Positions 1-6,347 are shown, counted from the first letter of the stretch. The stretch: DNA of 11,400 bases from JBBQWZ01 sp043788745 (GCA_043788745.1 JAYVTO010000146.1:1-11400), one strand, 5' to 3'. Made by a program: numbers and translations. Notes: a model not told the origin generated them from the letters alone.

Positions 1-1
1 T

Positions 2-85
2 ATCGTGATGGTTCTACAGGTAGTTACGGAATTTGCGGATTTTGTGAACGAGATTGGTGCTCCGGCGGGGTTATGGCGGTGGTGA
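2..85 (+). CDS. Possible 3' end of an unidentified gene (partial)
   Basis: The frame starting at position 2 is open from the window edge to a TGA at 83-85 and encodes 27 residues, ending in GAPAGLWRW. The peptide has a believable amphipathic composition (LQVVTEFADFVNEIG) and could be the C-terminus of a gene lying mostly outside the window. Third-position GC is only moderate, lower than in the certain genes nearby, and 27 codons is too short to assign a family. It could equally be a chance open stretch or part of the decayed intergenic DNA that follows. I do not recognise it. Confidence 0.3.
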   Translation: MVMVLQVVTEFADFVNEIGAPAGLWRW

Positions 86-98
86 GTGGTGTGGGGCC

Positions 99-120
99 GC
101 TCGCTTACGCTCGCGGTTCT
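99..120 (+). repeat. Degenerate intergenic repeat, copy 1
   Basis: The copy fits the pattern GCTnnCTTACGnTCGnG followed by a T-containing tail (here GGTTCT). The same pattern recurs at 370 and 409 within this gene-free stretch. It also contains a GCTCGC direct repeat around the TTAC core. Confidence 0.55.
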
Positions 121-171
121 TCGAGAGGAGTATTTTTCCACGGGGTGCCGGCTGGTGAATCCGCTCCCGAC

Positions 172-188
172 GCGGCCCTTCGGGCCGC
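172..188. repeat. Perfect GC-rich hairpin, possible weak terminator
   Basis: GCGGCCC and GGGCCGC form a perfect 7-bp stem around a TTC loop, followed on the plus strand by TTTGGT. It could end transcription of a gene to its left, but the T-run is short, and the stem sits 87 bases past the possible stop codon at 83-85. It may instead be part of the repeat-rich intergenic DNA. Confidence 0.35.
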
Positions 189-369
189 TTTGGTCGCGGC
201 TCGGATTTGATGCCAAGGCTGTAATGGACTTGCGGAGCCCCCGCTGGTTTCTGGTGGTCATGACGCGCGTGCGCTCGAGGGACTTCCCGTAACGGGCAGG
301 CTGTTCGCGGTTCTTTTGCTTGCGGGTTGCCGCTTGGGCGCGGTTTGGGCTCGCGTTGATTTTGCAGGC

Positions 370-391
370 GCTACCTTACGGTCGGGGTTCA
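370..391 (+). repeat. Degenerate intergenic repeat, copy 2
   Basis: It matches copy 1 as GCT, two variable bases, CTTACG, one variable base, TCG, then GGGTTC. It lies 18 bases before copy 3 in the same orientation. Confidence 0.55.
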
Positions 392-408
392 GTGCTGATC
401 GATCGCGC

Positions 409-430
409 GCTGACTTACGTTCGCGCCTGG
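409..430 (+). repeat. Degenerate intergenic repeat, copy 3
   Basis: It matches GCT, two variable bases, CTTACGTTCGCG, then CCTGG. Same orientation as copies 1 and 2. The shared core across the three is CTTACGnTCG. Confidence 0.55.
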
Positions 431-504
431 GATAAAGCCGGTGCTGATCCTATTGACCCCGATCTCACGGGTGGGGTGCGCTTCGGTGACTGGCGAATAA
501 CAAA

Positions 505-1845
505 TTAGACGACGTCGAGCGCAATGGGCGCTAGCTTGCGCCGTCCGATGTGGAGGTTGAGATTGTAACGGCCGGTGCCGATCTGTTCGGGCAATCGGAA
601 ATTCACTTCAAAACGCTGCGGACGCGGATCGGTGCAGAAGATCTCCAGATCTTCCGCCGGAAGGCCTCCGATCTCGGCACCGAATTCATCGGGGCTCATC
701 AGGTCTTCGACGACTATTTTGACAGCGCGCGTCTGGATTGTGGTTCCAGCCATCAGGTTCACGCCGTCGGTCACCGACAAGATGCGCGGCACTTGCGGAC
801 CAGGCGGAATCACACGAAGCGTCGCCGGGGCGCACAACGGAGCCCCCAGAAACTGGACTTCCACCGGCAACAGACCCGTCGCTTCGAGCGGCGGCAGCAG
901 GACATTCACTTGTTGCAGATGGCTTGCGTCCGGTGGGCCGATGTAGGTAACCGTTCCGAACGACGAGCCGATCGTGACACCCAAATGATGCAGGCCGCAG
1001 TCGGCGGGCAGATTTTCGATCCACAGCGAAATCGAGGCATAGCGGCCACGGCTGGGCGCAACAGGTTCCGTGCTTTCGGCGTTCGTGATGCGGCGAATGG
1101 CGGGCGTGGCATCGACGGCAACGGGTTCGTTCGAAGCGGCGAGTTGATCCATGCGATCGAACATGCCGGTGTACCAGCCGCGCGGATGCTTGCACCAAGT
1201 CGACCACATGTACTGCGTAGACACACCTTCGAGAGCAAGCACCTGGAAGTCATGCTCGGCGGCGAAAGAGAGAAGTTCTGTAGCTGAGACGCGGACGCCG
1301 CTCCAGGTGTCATAGCTGGAATCGTGCCGCGGGAGGCCGTTGTATTGGGCGCGCAGCAGTCCGCCGGGCTTCAGCACGCGGTGCGCGTGACGCAGATACT
1401 CGAAGACGACGTCGCGGCTGGGGATGTGCTGAAAGACGGCGTAGGAGTAGACGAAATCAAAGGTCTCGTCGGCGAAGGCGGCCAGCGTCGCGCCGTCGGT
1501 GACATGCGCGAACGCATTCGGCGACCCTGCGAGGTTGGCGCGCGCGCGATCGATCATTTCGTCCGATACATCGACGCCGTGAACCTCGACGAAGTTTGCA
1601 CTCATCGGACGAAGAAGACGGCCAGGGCCGCACCCGATCTCGAGTGCGCGCAACGGTCCGCGGGAAGGGGGGAAGCGGCGGAGTTCCCAGCGCAAGCCCT
1701 TGACCACCTCCTCCGCGGTAGCGAAGAATTCCCCGGGCGATTGATCTTTGCGGCCGAACGCGACGTAGTAGCCTGCGTCTTCGCGGGCGCGCGCATTCCA
1801 ATCCGCACGCATGCGAACCGCGACTTCGTTATCGATTTCCGCCAT
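505..1845 (-). CDS. Class I SAM-dependent methyltransferase with C-terminal beta-sandwich-like extension
   Basis: This 446-residue protein starts with a class I (Rossmann-fold) methyltransferase domain of about residues 45-215. Motif I is ALEIGCGPGRL (67-77), the acidic ribose-binding residue is D92 in VHGVDVSDEMI, motif II is FDFVYSYAVFQHI (129-141) and motif III is VLKPGGLL (157-164). It transfers a methyl group from S-adenosylmethionine to a substrate that the sequence does not reveal. No signal peptide is seen, so the catalytic domain is probably cytoplasmic. Residues about 265-446 are an unusual addition: beta-rich, with two apparent units, the first containing VTYIGPP, LQQVNVLLPP and GLLPVEVQFLGAP. 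This pattern recalls the IPT/TIG-like domains common at the C-termini of Solibacter proteins. The start lies 15 bases after the stop of the SYLF gene, so the two are probably cotranscribed. No strong ribosome binding site precedes it. Methyltransferase call is firm; substrate and the role of the extension are unknown. Confidence 0.9.
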   Translation of the reverse strand: MAEIDNEVAVRMRADWNARAREDAGYYVAFGRKDQSPGEFFATAEEVVKGLRWELRRFPPSRGPLRALEIGCGPGRLLRPMSANFVEVHGVDVSDEMIDRARANLAGSPNAFAHVTDGATLAAFADETFDFVYSYAVFQHIPSRDVVFEYLRHAHRVLKPGGLLRAQYNGLPRHDSSYDTWSGVRVSATELLSFAAEHDFQVLALEGVSTQYMWSTWCKHPRGWYTGMFDRMDQLAASNEPVAVDATPAIRRITNAESTEPVAPSRGRYASISLWIENLPADCGLHHLGVTIGSSFGTVTYIGPPDASHLQQVNVLLPPLEATGLLPVEVQFLGAPLCAPATLRVIPPGPQVPRILSVTDGVNLMAGTTIQTRAVKIVVEDLMSPDEFGAEIGGLPAEDLEIFCTDPRPQRFEVNFRLPEQIGTGRYNLNLHIGRRKLAPIALDVV

Positions 1846-1860
1846 CGAAAGCTTCGCGCG

Positions 1861-2532
1861 CTACTTGCGGCTCGAGTAGCGATTCAGCTCTTCGAGCAGG
1901 GCCTTCGACGAGTCGGGATTCTTCAGATCGCCAGTGAGGATCTCTTTCAGCATGATCTTGCGGCCGTAGAGTTCGCGATTCCAGTCTTCGTCGGCGCGCA
2001 GCGTTGCGCCATTGAGGGAGATGCCGGCAAACAGGCCTCGGGTGCGCGACCAGGTGAGGATCTCAGCGGTCATGGCGGCATCGGTTTCCGCCGAGGCCGT
2101 GCGGCCAACCGGCCCGGCGGCGACGCTCGCATCTCCACCGAGAGTGAACTTGCTGCCGAACAGGCGGTCGACGCCGCGCTGGTTCATGATCAACATAATG
2201 ACGTCGACTTCCGCGCCGCCGATCTGGAATCCAAAGCTGCCGCCTTCCACGCGAATAGAGCCCGGCGCGGACCAGCCGACGCCCGATTTCTTGCGGCAAT
2301 CGACGAAGCCGCGGCCGAACTTTCCGCCGACGATGAACGCCCCCTTCTTCAGGCCAGGCACGACGACGATGCATTGCGCCTTGGCCAGCAGATCCTGCGG
2401 GATGGCGCGGTCCGCGGTCGCCATGATTTCCTTGAACACAGTGGCGGCAATCGGCAGACGGTCAACGGCGTCGGCGGCGTTGGCGATTCCCGATGCGGCG
2501 AGCGCGGTGACTGCGAAGAGCTTCCAGGTCAT
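1861..2532 (-). CDS. Secreted SYLF-domain (Ysc84/DUF500) lipid-binding protein
   Basis: The 223-residue product begins with a signal peptide (MTWKLFAVTALAASGIANA, cleavage probably after residue 19), followed by a SYLF domain over roughly residues 45-220. Family hallmarks are CIVVVPGLKKGAFIVGGKFG (54-73), the WSAPGSIRVEGGSFGFQIGG stretch (87-106) and VDRLFGSKFTLGGDASVAAG (121-140). SYLF domains bind phosphoinositides in eukaryotes; the bacterial members are exported proteins of unclear role. I chose the ATG at 2530-2532 because GGAGG at 2541-2545 sits 8 bases upstream. The ATG at 2536-2538 is an alternative adding MK, and an in-frame ATG at 2601 would bury the signal peptide behind 23 extra residues. 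It leads the methyltransferase gene, 15 bases apart, and is divergent from the S41 peptidase. Confidence 0.9.
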   Translation of the reverse strand: MTWKLFAVTALAASGIANAADAVDRLPIAATVFKEIMATADRAIPQDLLAKAQCIVVVPGLKKGAFIVGGKFGRGFVDCRKKSGVGWSAPGSIRVEGGSFGFQIGGAEVDVIMLIMNQRGVDRLFGSKFTLGGDASVAAGPVGRTASAETDAAMTAEILTWSRTRGLFAGISLNGATLRADEDWNRELYGRKIMLKEILTGDLKNPDSSKALLEELNRYSSRK

Positions 2533-2540
2533 TTTCATTT

Positions 2541-2545
2541 CCTCC
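2541..2545 (-). promoter_or_regulatory. Shine-Dalgarno site of the SYLF gene
   Basis: GGAGG on the minus strand lies 8 bases before the ATG at 2532 and only 2 bases before the ATG at 2538, which favours the shorter start. It is the strongest ribosome binding site in the window. Confidence 0.75.
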
Positions 2546-2630
2546 GTAATTGTTGATGATCGCACAGCGGAATTGCAGCTTGCATAGATCGCGCGGGCCA
2601 CGCCGCGAAACCGATCACCGCAAACGCCCG

Positions 2631-2636
2631 TACACT
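2631..2636 (+). promoter_or_regulatory. Possible -10 box close to the S41 peptidase start
   Basis: TACACT resembles a sigma-70 -10 element and ends 7 bases before the ATG at 2644, so transcription would begin at or beside the start codon, giving a leaderless or nearly leaderless message. No ribosome binding site is visible at a proper distance, which fits. No good -35 hexamer is seen 17 bases upstream, so this is tentative. Confidence 0.25.
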
Positions 2637-2643
2637 AGAAGAG

Positions 2644-3945
2644 ATGACGCGACGTTTCCTAGCGTTTCCGGCAAGCTTATCCGTGTCCTTGCTCGTCTCG
2701 GCGAGTCTCATTGGACAAACGCTTTCGCCGGAAATGAAGACCAAGAATCTGGAGTCGTTCGACGTGGTGTGGACGACGATTCGCGACCGCCATTGGGAAA
2801 CGAAGCCCGGCGGTCTCAACTGGAACGCGATTCGCGAGGAGTACCGCCCGCGCGTGGAACGCGCGGAATCCATGACAGCGGCGCGCGGCGCGTTGAGCGA
2901 CATGCTGAGCCGCTTACAGCAGACTCACTTTGGTATTTTCCCGTCCGACGTCTATGAGAGCGCGAGCGGCGATGGCGTGCCCGCGGGCAGCGCGGCGATC
3001 GGCGTGGATGTGCGCGTCCTCGATGGCGAGGCCGTGGTGACGCGCGTGGACCCGGGTTCGCCGGCGCAGACAGCCGGCGTCGAACGAGGCTGGGTGATCC
3101 GTAACGTCGATGGCCGCGATCTCGCCGTGCCCATTGGCAGGGTGTTGAAGGCATTTGCGGGACAGTTGTCGCTCGATCTGATGGCGTCGCGCGCCGCGCT
3201 GAGCCAGTTGCAGGGGCCGCAGGGCGAAGCGGCGAAAGTGACGTTCGTCGATGGCGCAGGCGGCGTGCGCGAACTTTCGATCCAGCGGGCCATGCCACGC
3301 GGTGAGGTTTCGAAATTCGGGAATCTTCCGGGGCAACACGTTTGGATCGAAACAAAGAAGCTGCAGGGCACGCAGTATGTTGCGTTCAACATGTTCTTCG
3401 ACCCGCCGAGAATCATTGGGGGCTTCGGCGATGCCGTCAATTCGTGTTTGCAGTGCGACGGCCTCATCATCGATCTGCGCGGCAATCCCGGCGGCATCGG
3501 CGGCATGGCGATGGGCATGGCAGGGTTTTTGATCGACAAAAAAGATCAACGCTTGGGGACGATGTTTATGCGTGAGACGCAGATAAAGTTCGTCGTGAGT
3601 CCGCGCGCAGCGACGTTTGAAGGCCCGATCGCCGTACTCGTGGATGGTGCTTCCGCGTCGACATCCGAGATCTTTGCCGGCGGCTTGAAGGATCTGGGCC
3701 GTGCGCGTGTGTTCGGCACCAAAAGCGCGGGCGCAGCGCTGCCGAGCATCATTACCAAGTTGCCGAACGGCGACGGCTTTCAGTACGCGCAAGCGAATTA
3801 CATTTCTGAGGGCGGCAAGCCGCTCGAGGGGATCGGCGTGATTCCGGACGAAGAAGTGAAGCTGACGAAGCAGGCGCTGCGTGCCGGGCGCGATCCCGTA
3901 CTGGATGCGGCGCTCGCGTGGATCGCGAAGAGCAAGCGGAAATGA
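2644..3945 (+). CDS. Secreted S41-family peptidase with PDZ domain
   Basis: The 433-residue protein has an N-terminal signal peptide (about 1-24, ending ASLIGQ), a helical N-terminal domain (about 30-100), a PDZ domain (about 115-215, containing VTRVDPGSPAQTAGVERG) and an S41 catalytic domain (about 230-425). The nucleophile is expected at Ser339 in DGASASTSEIFAGGL. In Tsp/CtpA enzymes the general base is the Lys of a GKG motif 25 residues later; here the matching position is Ala364 (GTKSAGAALPS). Thr94-His95 (QQTHFGIF), just before the PDZ domain, and Glu395 in LEGIGVIPD match the Ser-His and Glu placements of tricorn-type S41 enzymes, so a Ser-His mechanism is more likely. It should act in the periplasm or be secreted, cutting proteins or peptides of unknown identity. 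Its TGA overlaps the start of the LolA-like gene, indicating an operon. The family is certain; the mechanism is inferred from motif alignment. Confidence 0.92.
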   Translation: MTRRFLAFPASLSVSLLVSASLIGQTLSPEMKTKNLESFDVVWTTIRDRHWETKPGGLNWNAIREEYRPRVERAESMTAARGALSDMLSRLQQTHFGIFPSDVYESASGDGVPAGSAAIGVDVRVLDGEAVVTRVDPGSPAQTAGVERGWVIRNVDGRDLAVPIGRVLKAFAGQLSLDLMASRAALSQLQGPQGEAAKVTFVDGAGGVRELSIQRAMPRGEVSKFGNLPGQHVWIETKKLQGTQYVAFNMFFDPPRIIGGFGDAVNSCLQCDGLIIDLRGNPGGIGGMAMGMAGFLIDKKDQRLGTMFMRETQIKFVVSPRAATFEGPIAVLVDGASASTSEIFAGGLKDLGRARVFGTKSAGAALPSIITKLPNGDGFQYAQANYISEGGKPLEGIGVIPDEEVKLTKQALRAGRDPVLDAALAWIAKSKRK

Positions 3946-4709
3946 TGCGCCTGCTGTTTCTGTTGGTGGTGTCGATTGGTGCGTTCGGACAAAGTCAGCC
4001 CGGCCAGACGATGCCGAAGGCGGAAAGCCTGTTCAATCGCTACATCGAAGTGACCGGCGGCAGGGCCATCTACGAGATGCGCAGGACCGAGGTCTCGACG
4101 GCAAAATTGGAAATGCCGCTACAAGGCGTGACGGGGACGATGACTGCCTATGCGGTGGCTCCGGACAAGACGTACACGGTGATGGAGATCGAAGGAGTCG
4201 GCAAGCTGGAGGCTGGCGTCGCGAATGGTTTGGCGTGGGAGTCGTCTCTGTTGGCGGGTCCGCGATTGCGCGACGGCGCGGAGCGGGCGGATTCGATTCG
4301 CGATGCAACGTTCAACGCGCCACTGCAGTGGCGCAAGTTGTACCAGAAGGTCGAGACCATCGGGATCGAGCAGGTGAACGGCGAAGACTGCTTCAAAGTC
4401 GAGGCTACGCCGCCGGAGGGCGCGGTGGAGACGACGTGGTTCAGCCGGAAGAGCGGCCTGATTGTGAAGCGCGCGCGCATTTCGCGGAGCCCGATGGGCG
4501 AGGTGCCCGTTGAATTCCTGACGACCGAATATCGCGAGTTCAACGGGCTGCTAATGCCGACGAAAGTGGTGCAGAAAGCCGCGGGCGCGGAGTTTGTCAT
4601 CTTGCTCGACAGCGTTCGTGTGAATGAAAAGATCGCCGCGGATCGATTCGAGCCTCCGGCTCCGGTAAAAGCGCTGATCGATCGACTGAAAGTGGAACCA
4701 AAGCAATAG
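3942..4709 (+). CDS. Secreted LolA-like (outer-membrane lipoprotein-sorting-type) protein
   Basis: The product is about 255 residues, with a signal peptide MMRLLFLLVVSIGAFG cut near Gln17, so the mature protein is periplasmic. The mature part is beta-rich without enzyme motifs, and patterns such as ESLFNRYIEVTGGRAIYEM near its N-terminus, followed by strands ending in WFSRKSGLIVKR and TEYREFNGLLMPTKV, resemble the LolA/LppX-fold proteins often annotated as outer membrane lipoprotein-sorting proteins in Acidobacteria. Such proteins bind acyl chains or lipids in a half-barrel; the ligand here is unknown. The start is taken at 3942, where ATGA overlaps the stop of the peptidase gene; an adjacent ATG at 3945 is equally possible, and a longer frame from 3918 would put eight charged residues before the signal peptide. 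Overlap upstream and a 3-base gap downstream imply a three-gene transcript. The fold assignment is by pattern only. Confidence 0.8.
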   Translation: MMRLLFLLVVSIGAFGQSQPGQTMPKAESLFNRYIEVTGGRAIYEMRRTEVSTAKLEMPLQGVTGTMTAYAVAPDKTYTVMEIEGVGKLEAGVANGLAWESSLLAGPRLRDGAERADSIRDATFNAPLQWRKLYQKVETIGIEQVNGEDCFKVEATPPEGAVETTWFSRKSGLIVKRARISRSPMGEVPVEFLTTEYREFNGLLMPTKVVQKAAGAEFVILLDSVRVNEKIAADRFEPPAPVKALIDRLKVEPKQ

Positions 4710-4712
4710 GCC

Positions 4713-5252
4713 GTGACAGAAGCTGCTCGCATTTCGCTCGCTGTCTTCGTCGTCGCCGCGGCGGCGTTCGACGTTTGGCGAAGAAAGATTCCGAATTGGC
4801 TCGTGCTGACCGGGCTCGCGGTTGCGATCGCGCTGGCGGCAGCCGATACGGTTGCCGCGGGACGAGTGGGTCCGCTGGGGCGGGCGGCACTGGGATTCGT
4901 GATCGCGCTGGCGGTGTACGTGCTGATGTATGCGTTGCGCGCGGTAGGTGCCGGCGACGTGAAATTGATGGCCGCCATCGGCGCGTTCACCGGGGTCAAG
5001 GGTTGGCTCGCGGTCTTCGCGTTTAGCGCGGTGGTGGGCGGCGTCGTGGCGTTGATCGTCGTCGCCGCGAAAGGACGATTGGGCCAGACACTGCGGAACG
5101 TCGGCGTCATTCTGACGGAGATGTCGCACCTGCGCGTACCGCACGCGCGGGATACACGGCTGGACGTGCGAAACGAGCAGGCCATCCGGCTGCCGCATGG
5201 ATTTTCGATTGCCGTGGGCACGCTAATTTACCTCTCCACGCGGCCTTTGTAA
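4713..5252 (+). CDS. Type IV prepilin peptidase, short A24 (TadV/CpaA-like) form
   Basis: This 179-residue integral membrane aspartic peptidase cleaves the leader of type IV prepilins or similar pseudopilins at the cytoplasmic face of the inner membrane. Both catalytic aspartates are visible: Asp20 in FDVWRRKIPN, with the usual Arg and IPN following, and Asp82 in the GAGDVKL (GxGD) motif. Hydrophobic segments at about 6-20, 29-47, 56-76, 84-98, 100-118 and 164-178 give roughly six membrane spans. It lacks the N-terminal CxxC-containing methyltransferase domain of PilD, so it is the short form found in Tad/Flp systems. The start is GTG at 4713, 3 bases after the LolA-like stop, and translation is probably coupled. 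No pilin, ATPase or secretin gene is in the window, so its substrates must be encoded elsewhere. Confidence 0.88.
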   Translation: MTEAARISLAVFVVAAAAFDVWRRKIPNWLVLTGLAVAIALAAADTVAAGRVGPLGRAALGFVIALAVYVLMYALRAVGAGDVKLMAAIGAFTGVKGWLAVFAFSAVVGGVVALIVVAAKGRLGQTLRNVGVILTEMSHLRVPHARDTRLDVRNEQAIRLPHGFSIAVGTLIYLSTRPL

Positions 5253-5305
5253 GCATTCGTTGCTGCAAACGGCTTTGCGATTCTGTAGTCTGTTGGTACA
5301 AGCCT

Positions 5306-5794
5306 ATGAAGACCCTTTCGCTCGCCATTCTGTTCCTGGGTAGTGTTTCCTTGTTCGCGCAGGACAAGCCGGCCGATCCGCCGCCTCCTCCGCCGATGAA
5401 CGCGTACGAGATTGAGTTTCAAAAATCGATGGAGAACGTGATTCTCGAAGGCTCGTTCACGTCCGATGACAGCCCGGATATTCACAAAGACAAATACACC
5501 ATCGACAGCATTACGAAGGGGAAGGACAATCTCTGGAAAGTGGCCGCGCGCATCCAGTACAACGGCAAGGATGTGAAGTTCGCGATGAACGTTCCGCTGC
5601 AGTGGGCCGGCGACACGCCGATGATCCACATGACCAACTTCGGCGTGCCAATGATGGGCGCGTTTACCGTGCGTCTGCTGATTTATAAGAACGAATACGC
5701 GGGCACGTGGCGCGGCACCGGGAAGCACGGCGGCATCATGTTCGGCAAGATCAGCAAGCAGCCGCCACCGGAAGCCGGCGCGTCGAAGAACTGA
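5306..5794 (+). CDS. Small secreted conserved protein with polyproline linker, function unknown
   Basis: The 162-residue product has a signal peptide (MKTLSLAILFLGSVSLFAQ, about 1-19), a short linker containing six consecutive prolines (25-30), and one compact beta-rich domain (about 33-150). Features of the domain are DKYTIDSITKGKDNLWKVAA (62-81), RIQYNGKDVKF, VPLQWAGDTPMI (96-107) and a closing YAGTWRGTGKHGGIMFGKI (131-149). The pattern of alternating strands ending in a Gly-rich W/G motif suggests a small beta-barrel or sandwich. I recall similar secreted hypotheticals in Planctomycetes and Acidobacteria, but I cannot name a family. No catalytic motif or lipobox cysteine is seen. No clear ribosome binding site precedes the ATG. 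It stands 53 bases after the prepilin peptidase gene and 13 bases before the asparaginase-like gene. Confidence 0.78.
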   Translation: MKTLSLAILFLGSVSLFAQDKPADPPPPPPMNAYEIEFQKSMENVILEGSFTSDDSPDIHKDKYTIDSITKGKDNLWKVAARIQYNGKDVKFAMNVPLQWAGDTPMIHMTNFGVPMMGAFTVRLLIYKNEYAGTWRGTGKHGGIMFGKISKQPPPEAGASKN

Positions 5795-5807
5795 TCGCGC
5801 CGCGCGC

Positions 5808-6320
5808 ATGAAGAAGATCCATCTGATCTCCACCGGCGGAACGATCGAGAAGATTTACTCCGAGCAGACGGGCGAAGTCGCTAACGTGGAGGGCAAGATT
5901 GAGCGTTATCTGGCGCGGCTCCGCTTGCCGGATACGGATGTTGTCTGTACGCGGGTGCTGAACAAAGATAGCCTCGACATGACGGACGAGGATCGGGTTC
6001 TGGTGCTCGATGCGGTTCGCGAGAAGCTGGCCGACGGCGCGCCGATTGTGATTTCGCACGGCACCGATACAATGGTGGAGACTGGCCGCTTTCTCGATCG
6101 CCGTCTCGCGAAGCCACTGCCAGTGCCCGTGATTTTGACCGGAGCGATGGTGCCCCTGGGATTCGAAGGCACCGACGGAATTCAGAATCTAACGGAGAGC
6201 CTGCTGGCGGCTCGATTGCTTGCGCCCGGCGTGTATGTGGTGCTGCATAGCCAGGTGTTTCCCGTTGATCAGGTCCGCAAAGATCGCGAACTGGGAATTT
6301 TTGTAAGAGAAGAGTCGTAA
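5808..6320 (+). CDS. Single-domain asparaginase-like protein
   Basis: The 170 residues correspond to only the N-terminal domain of type I/II L-asparaginases, which are usually about 330 residues. The first catalytic signature is ISTGGTIEK (7-15, nucleophile Thr12) and the second is ISHGTDTMVET (82-92, with Thr86-Asp87), followed by VILTGAMVP (108-116) and GTDGIQNLTESL (121-132). If active it would hydrolyse asparagine or another amide to the acid and ammonia in the cytoplasm; no signal peptide is present. The Lys that completes the triad in E. coli AnsB is not evident: the matching area (131-145) offers only Arg136. The stop at 6318-6320 is clean and the carboxylesterase gene starts 40 bases later, leaving no trace of a lost C-terminal domain. 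Short asparaginase-domain proteins of this size are known elsewhere, so it is probably intact. Activity is uncertain. Confidence 0.85.
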   Translation: MKKIHLISTGGTIEKIYSEQTGEVANVEGKIERYLARLRLPDTDVVCTRVLNKDSLDMTDEDRVLVLDAVREKLADGAPIVISHGTDTMVETGRFLDRRLAKPLPVPVILTGAMVPLGFEGTDGIQNLTESLLAARLLAPGVYVVLHSQVFPVDQVRKDRELGIFVREES

Positions 6321-6347
6321 GTCCGTTAGCCTGGGAACCATCCCCTC

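Larger units (their letters stand above)
86..504. other. Gene-poor intergenic stretch with repeats
   Basis: This stretch of about 420 bases has no convincing gene. Two short open frames (86-292 and 320-508, plus strand) have no recognisable domain, no ribosome binding site and a composition unlike the neighbouring genes. What it does hold is three copies of a degenerate CTTACGnTCG-centred repeat (99-120, 370-391, 409-430), a perfect 7-bp GC hairpin (172-188) and T/G-rich filler. The end of the plus-strand frame near 508 would read PDLTGGVRFGDWRITN, which looks protein-like but cannot be tied to a family. The stretch is downstream of the methyltransferase gene on the minus strand and of whatever gene lies to the left. 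Confidence 0.6.

Noticed and set aside
86..508. Two short plus-strand open frames (86-292 and 320-508) as small genes
   Set aside because: No ribosome binding site, no signal or domain, and they run through the repeat copies, so they read as intergenic DNA.
526..541. GGCGC/GCGCC hairpin near the 3' end of the methyltransferase as its terminator
   Set aside because: It lies inside the coding sequence, has only a 5-bp stem, and has no T-run on the transcribed side.
1324..2556. A 410-codon plus-strand open frame opposite the methyltransferase and SYLF genes
   Set aside because: It is antisense to two well-supported genes, shows no domain, and is rich in Ala, Arg and Asp as expected from the complement of GC-biased codons.
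4148..5221. A 357-codon minus-strand open frame spanning two plus-strand genes
   Set aside because: Ser/Thr/Ala-rich low-complexity translation across the LolA-like and prepilin peptidase genes, both of which have convincing motifs.
5808..6320. The asparaginase-like gene as a pseudogene truncated by a frameshift
   Set aside because: The stop is followed within 40 bases by another gene, no C-domain remnant is visible in any frame, and short versions of the family are known.
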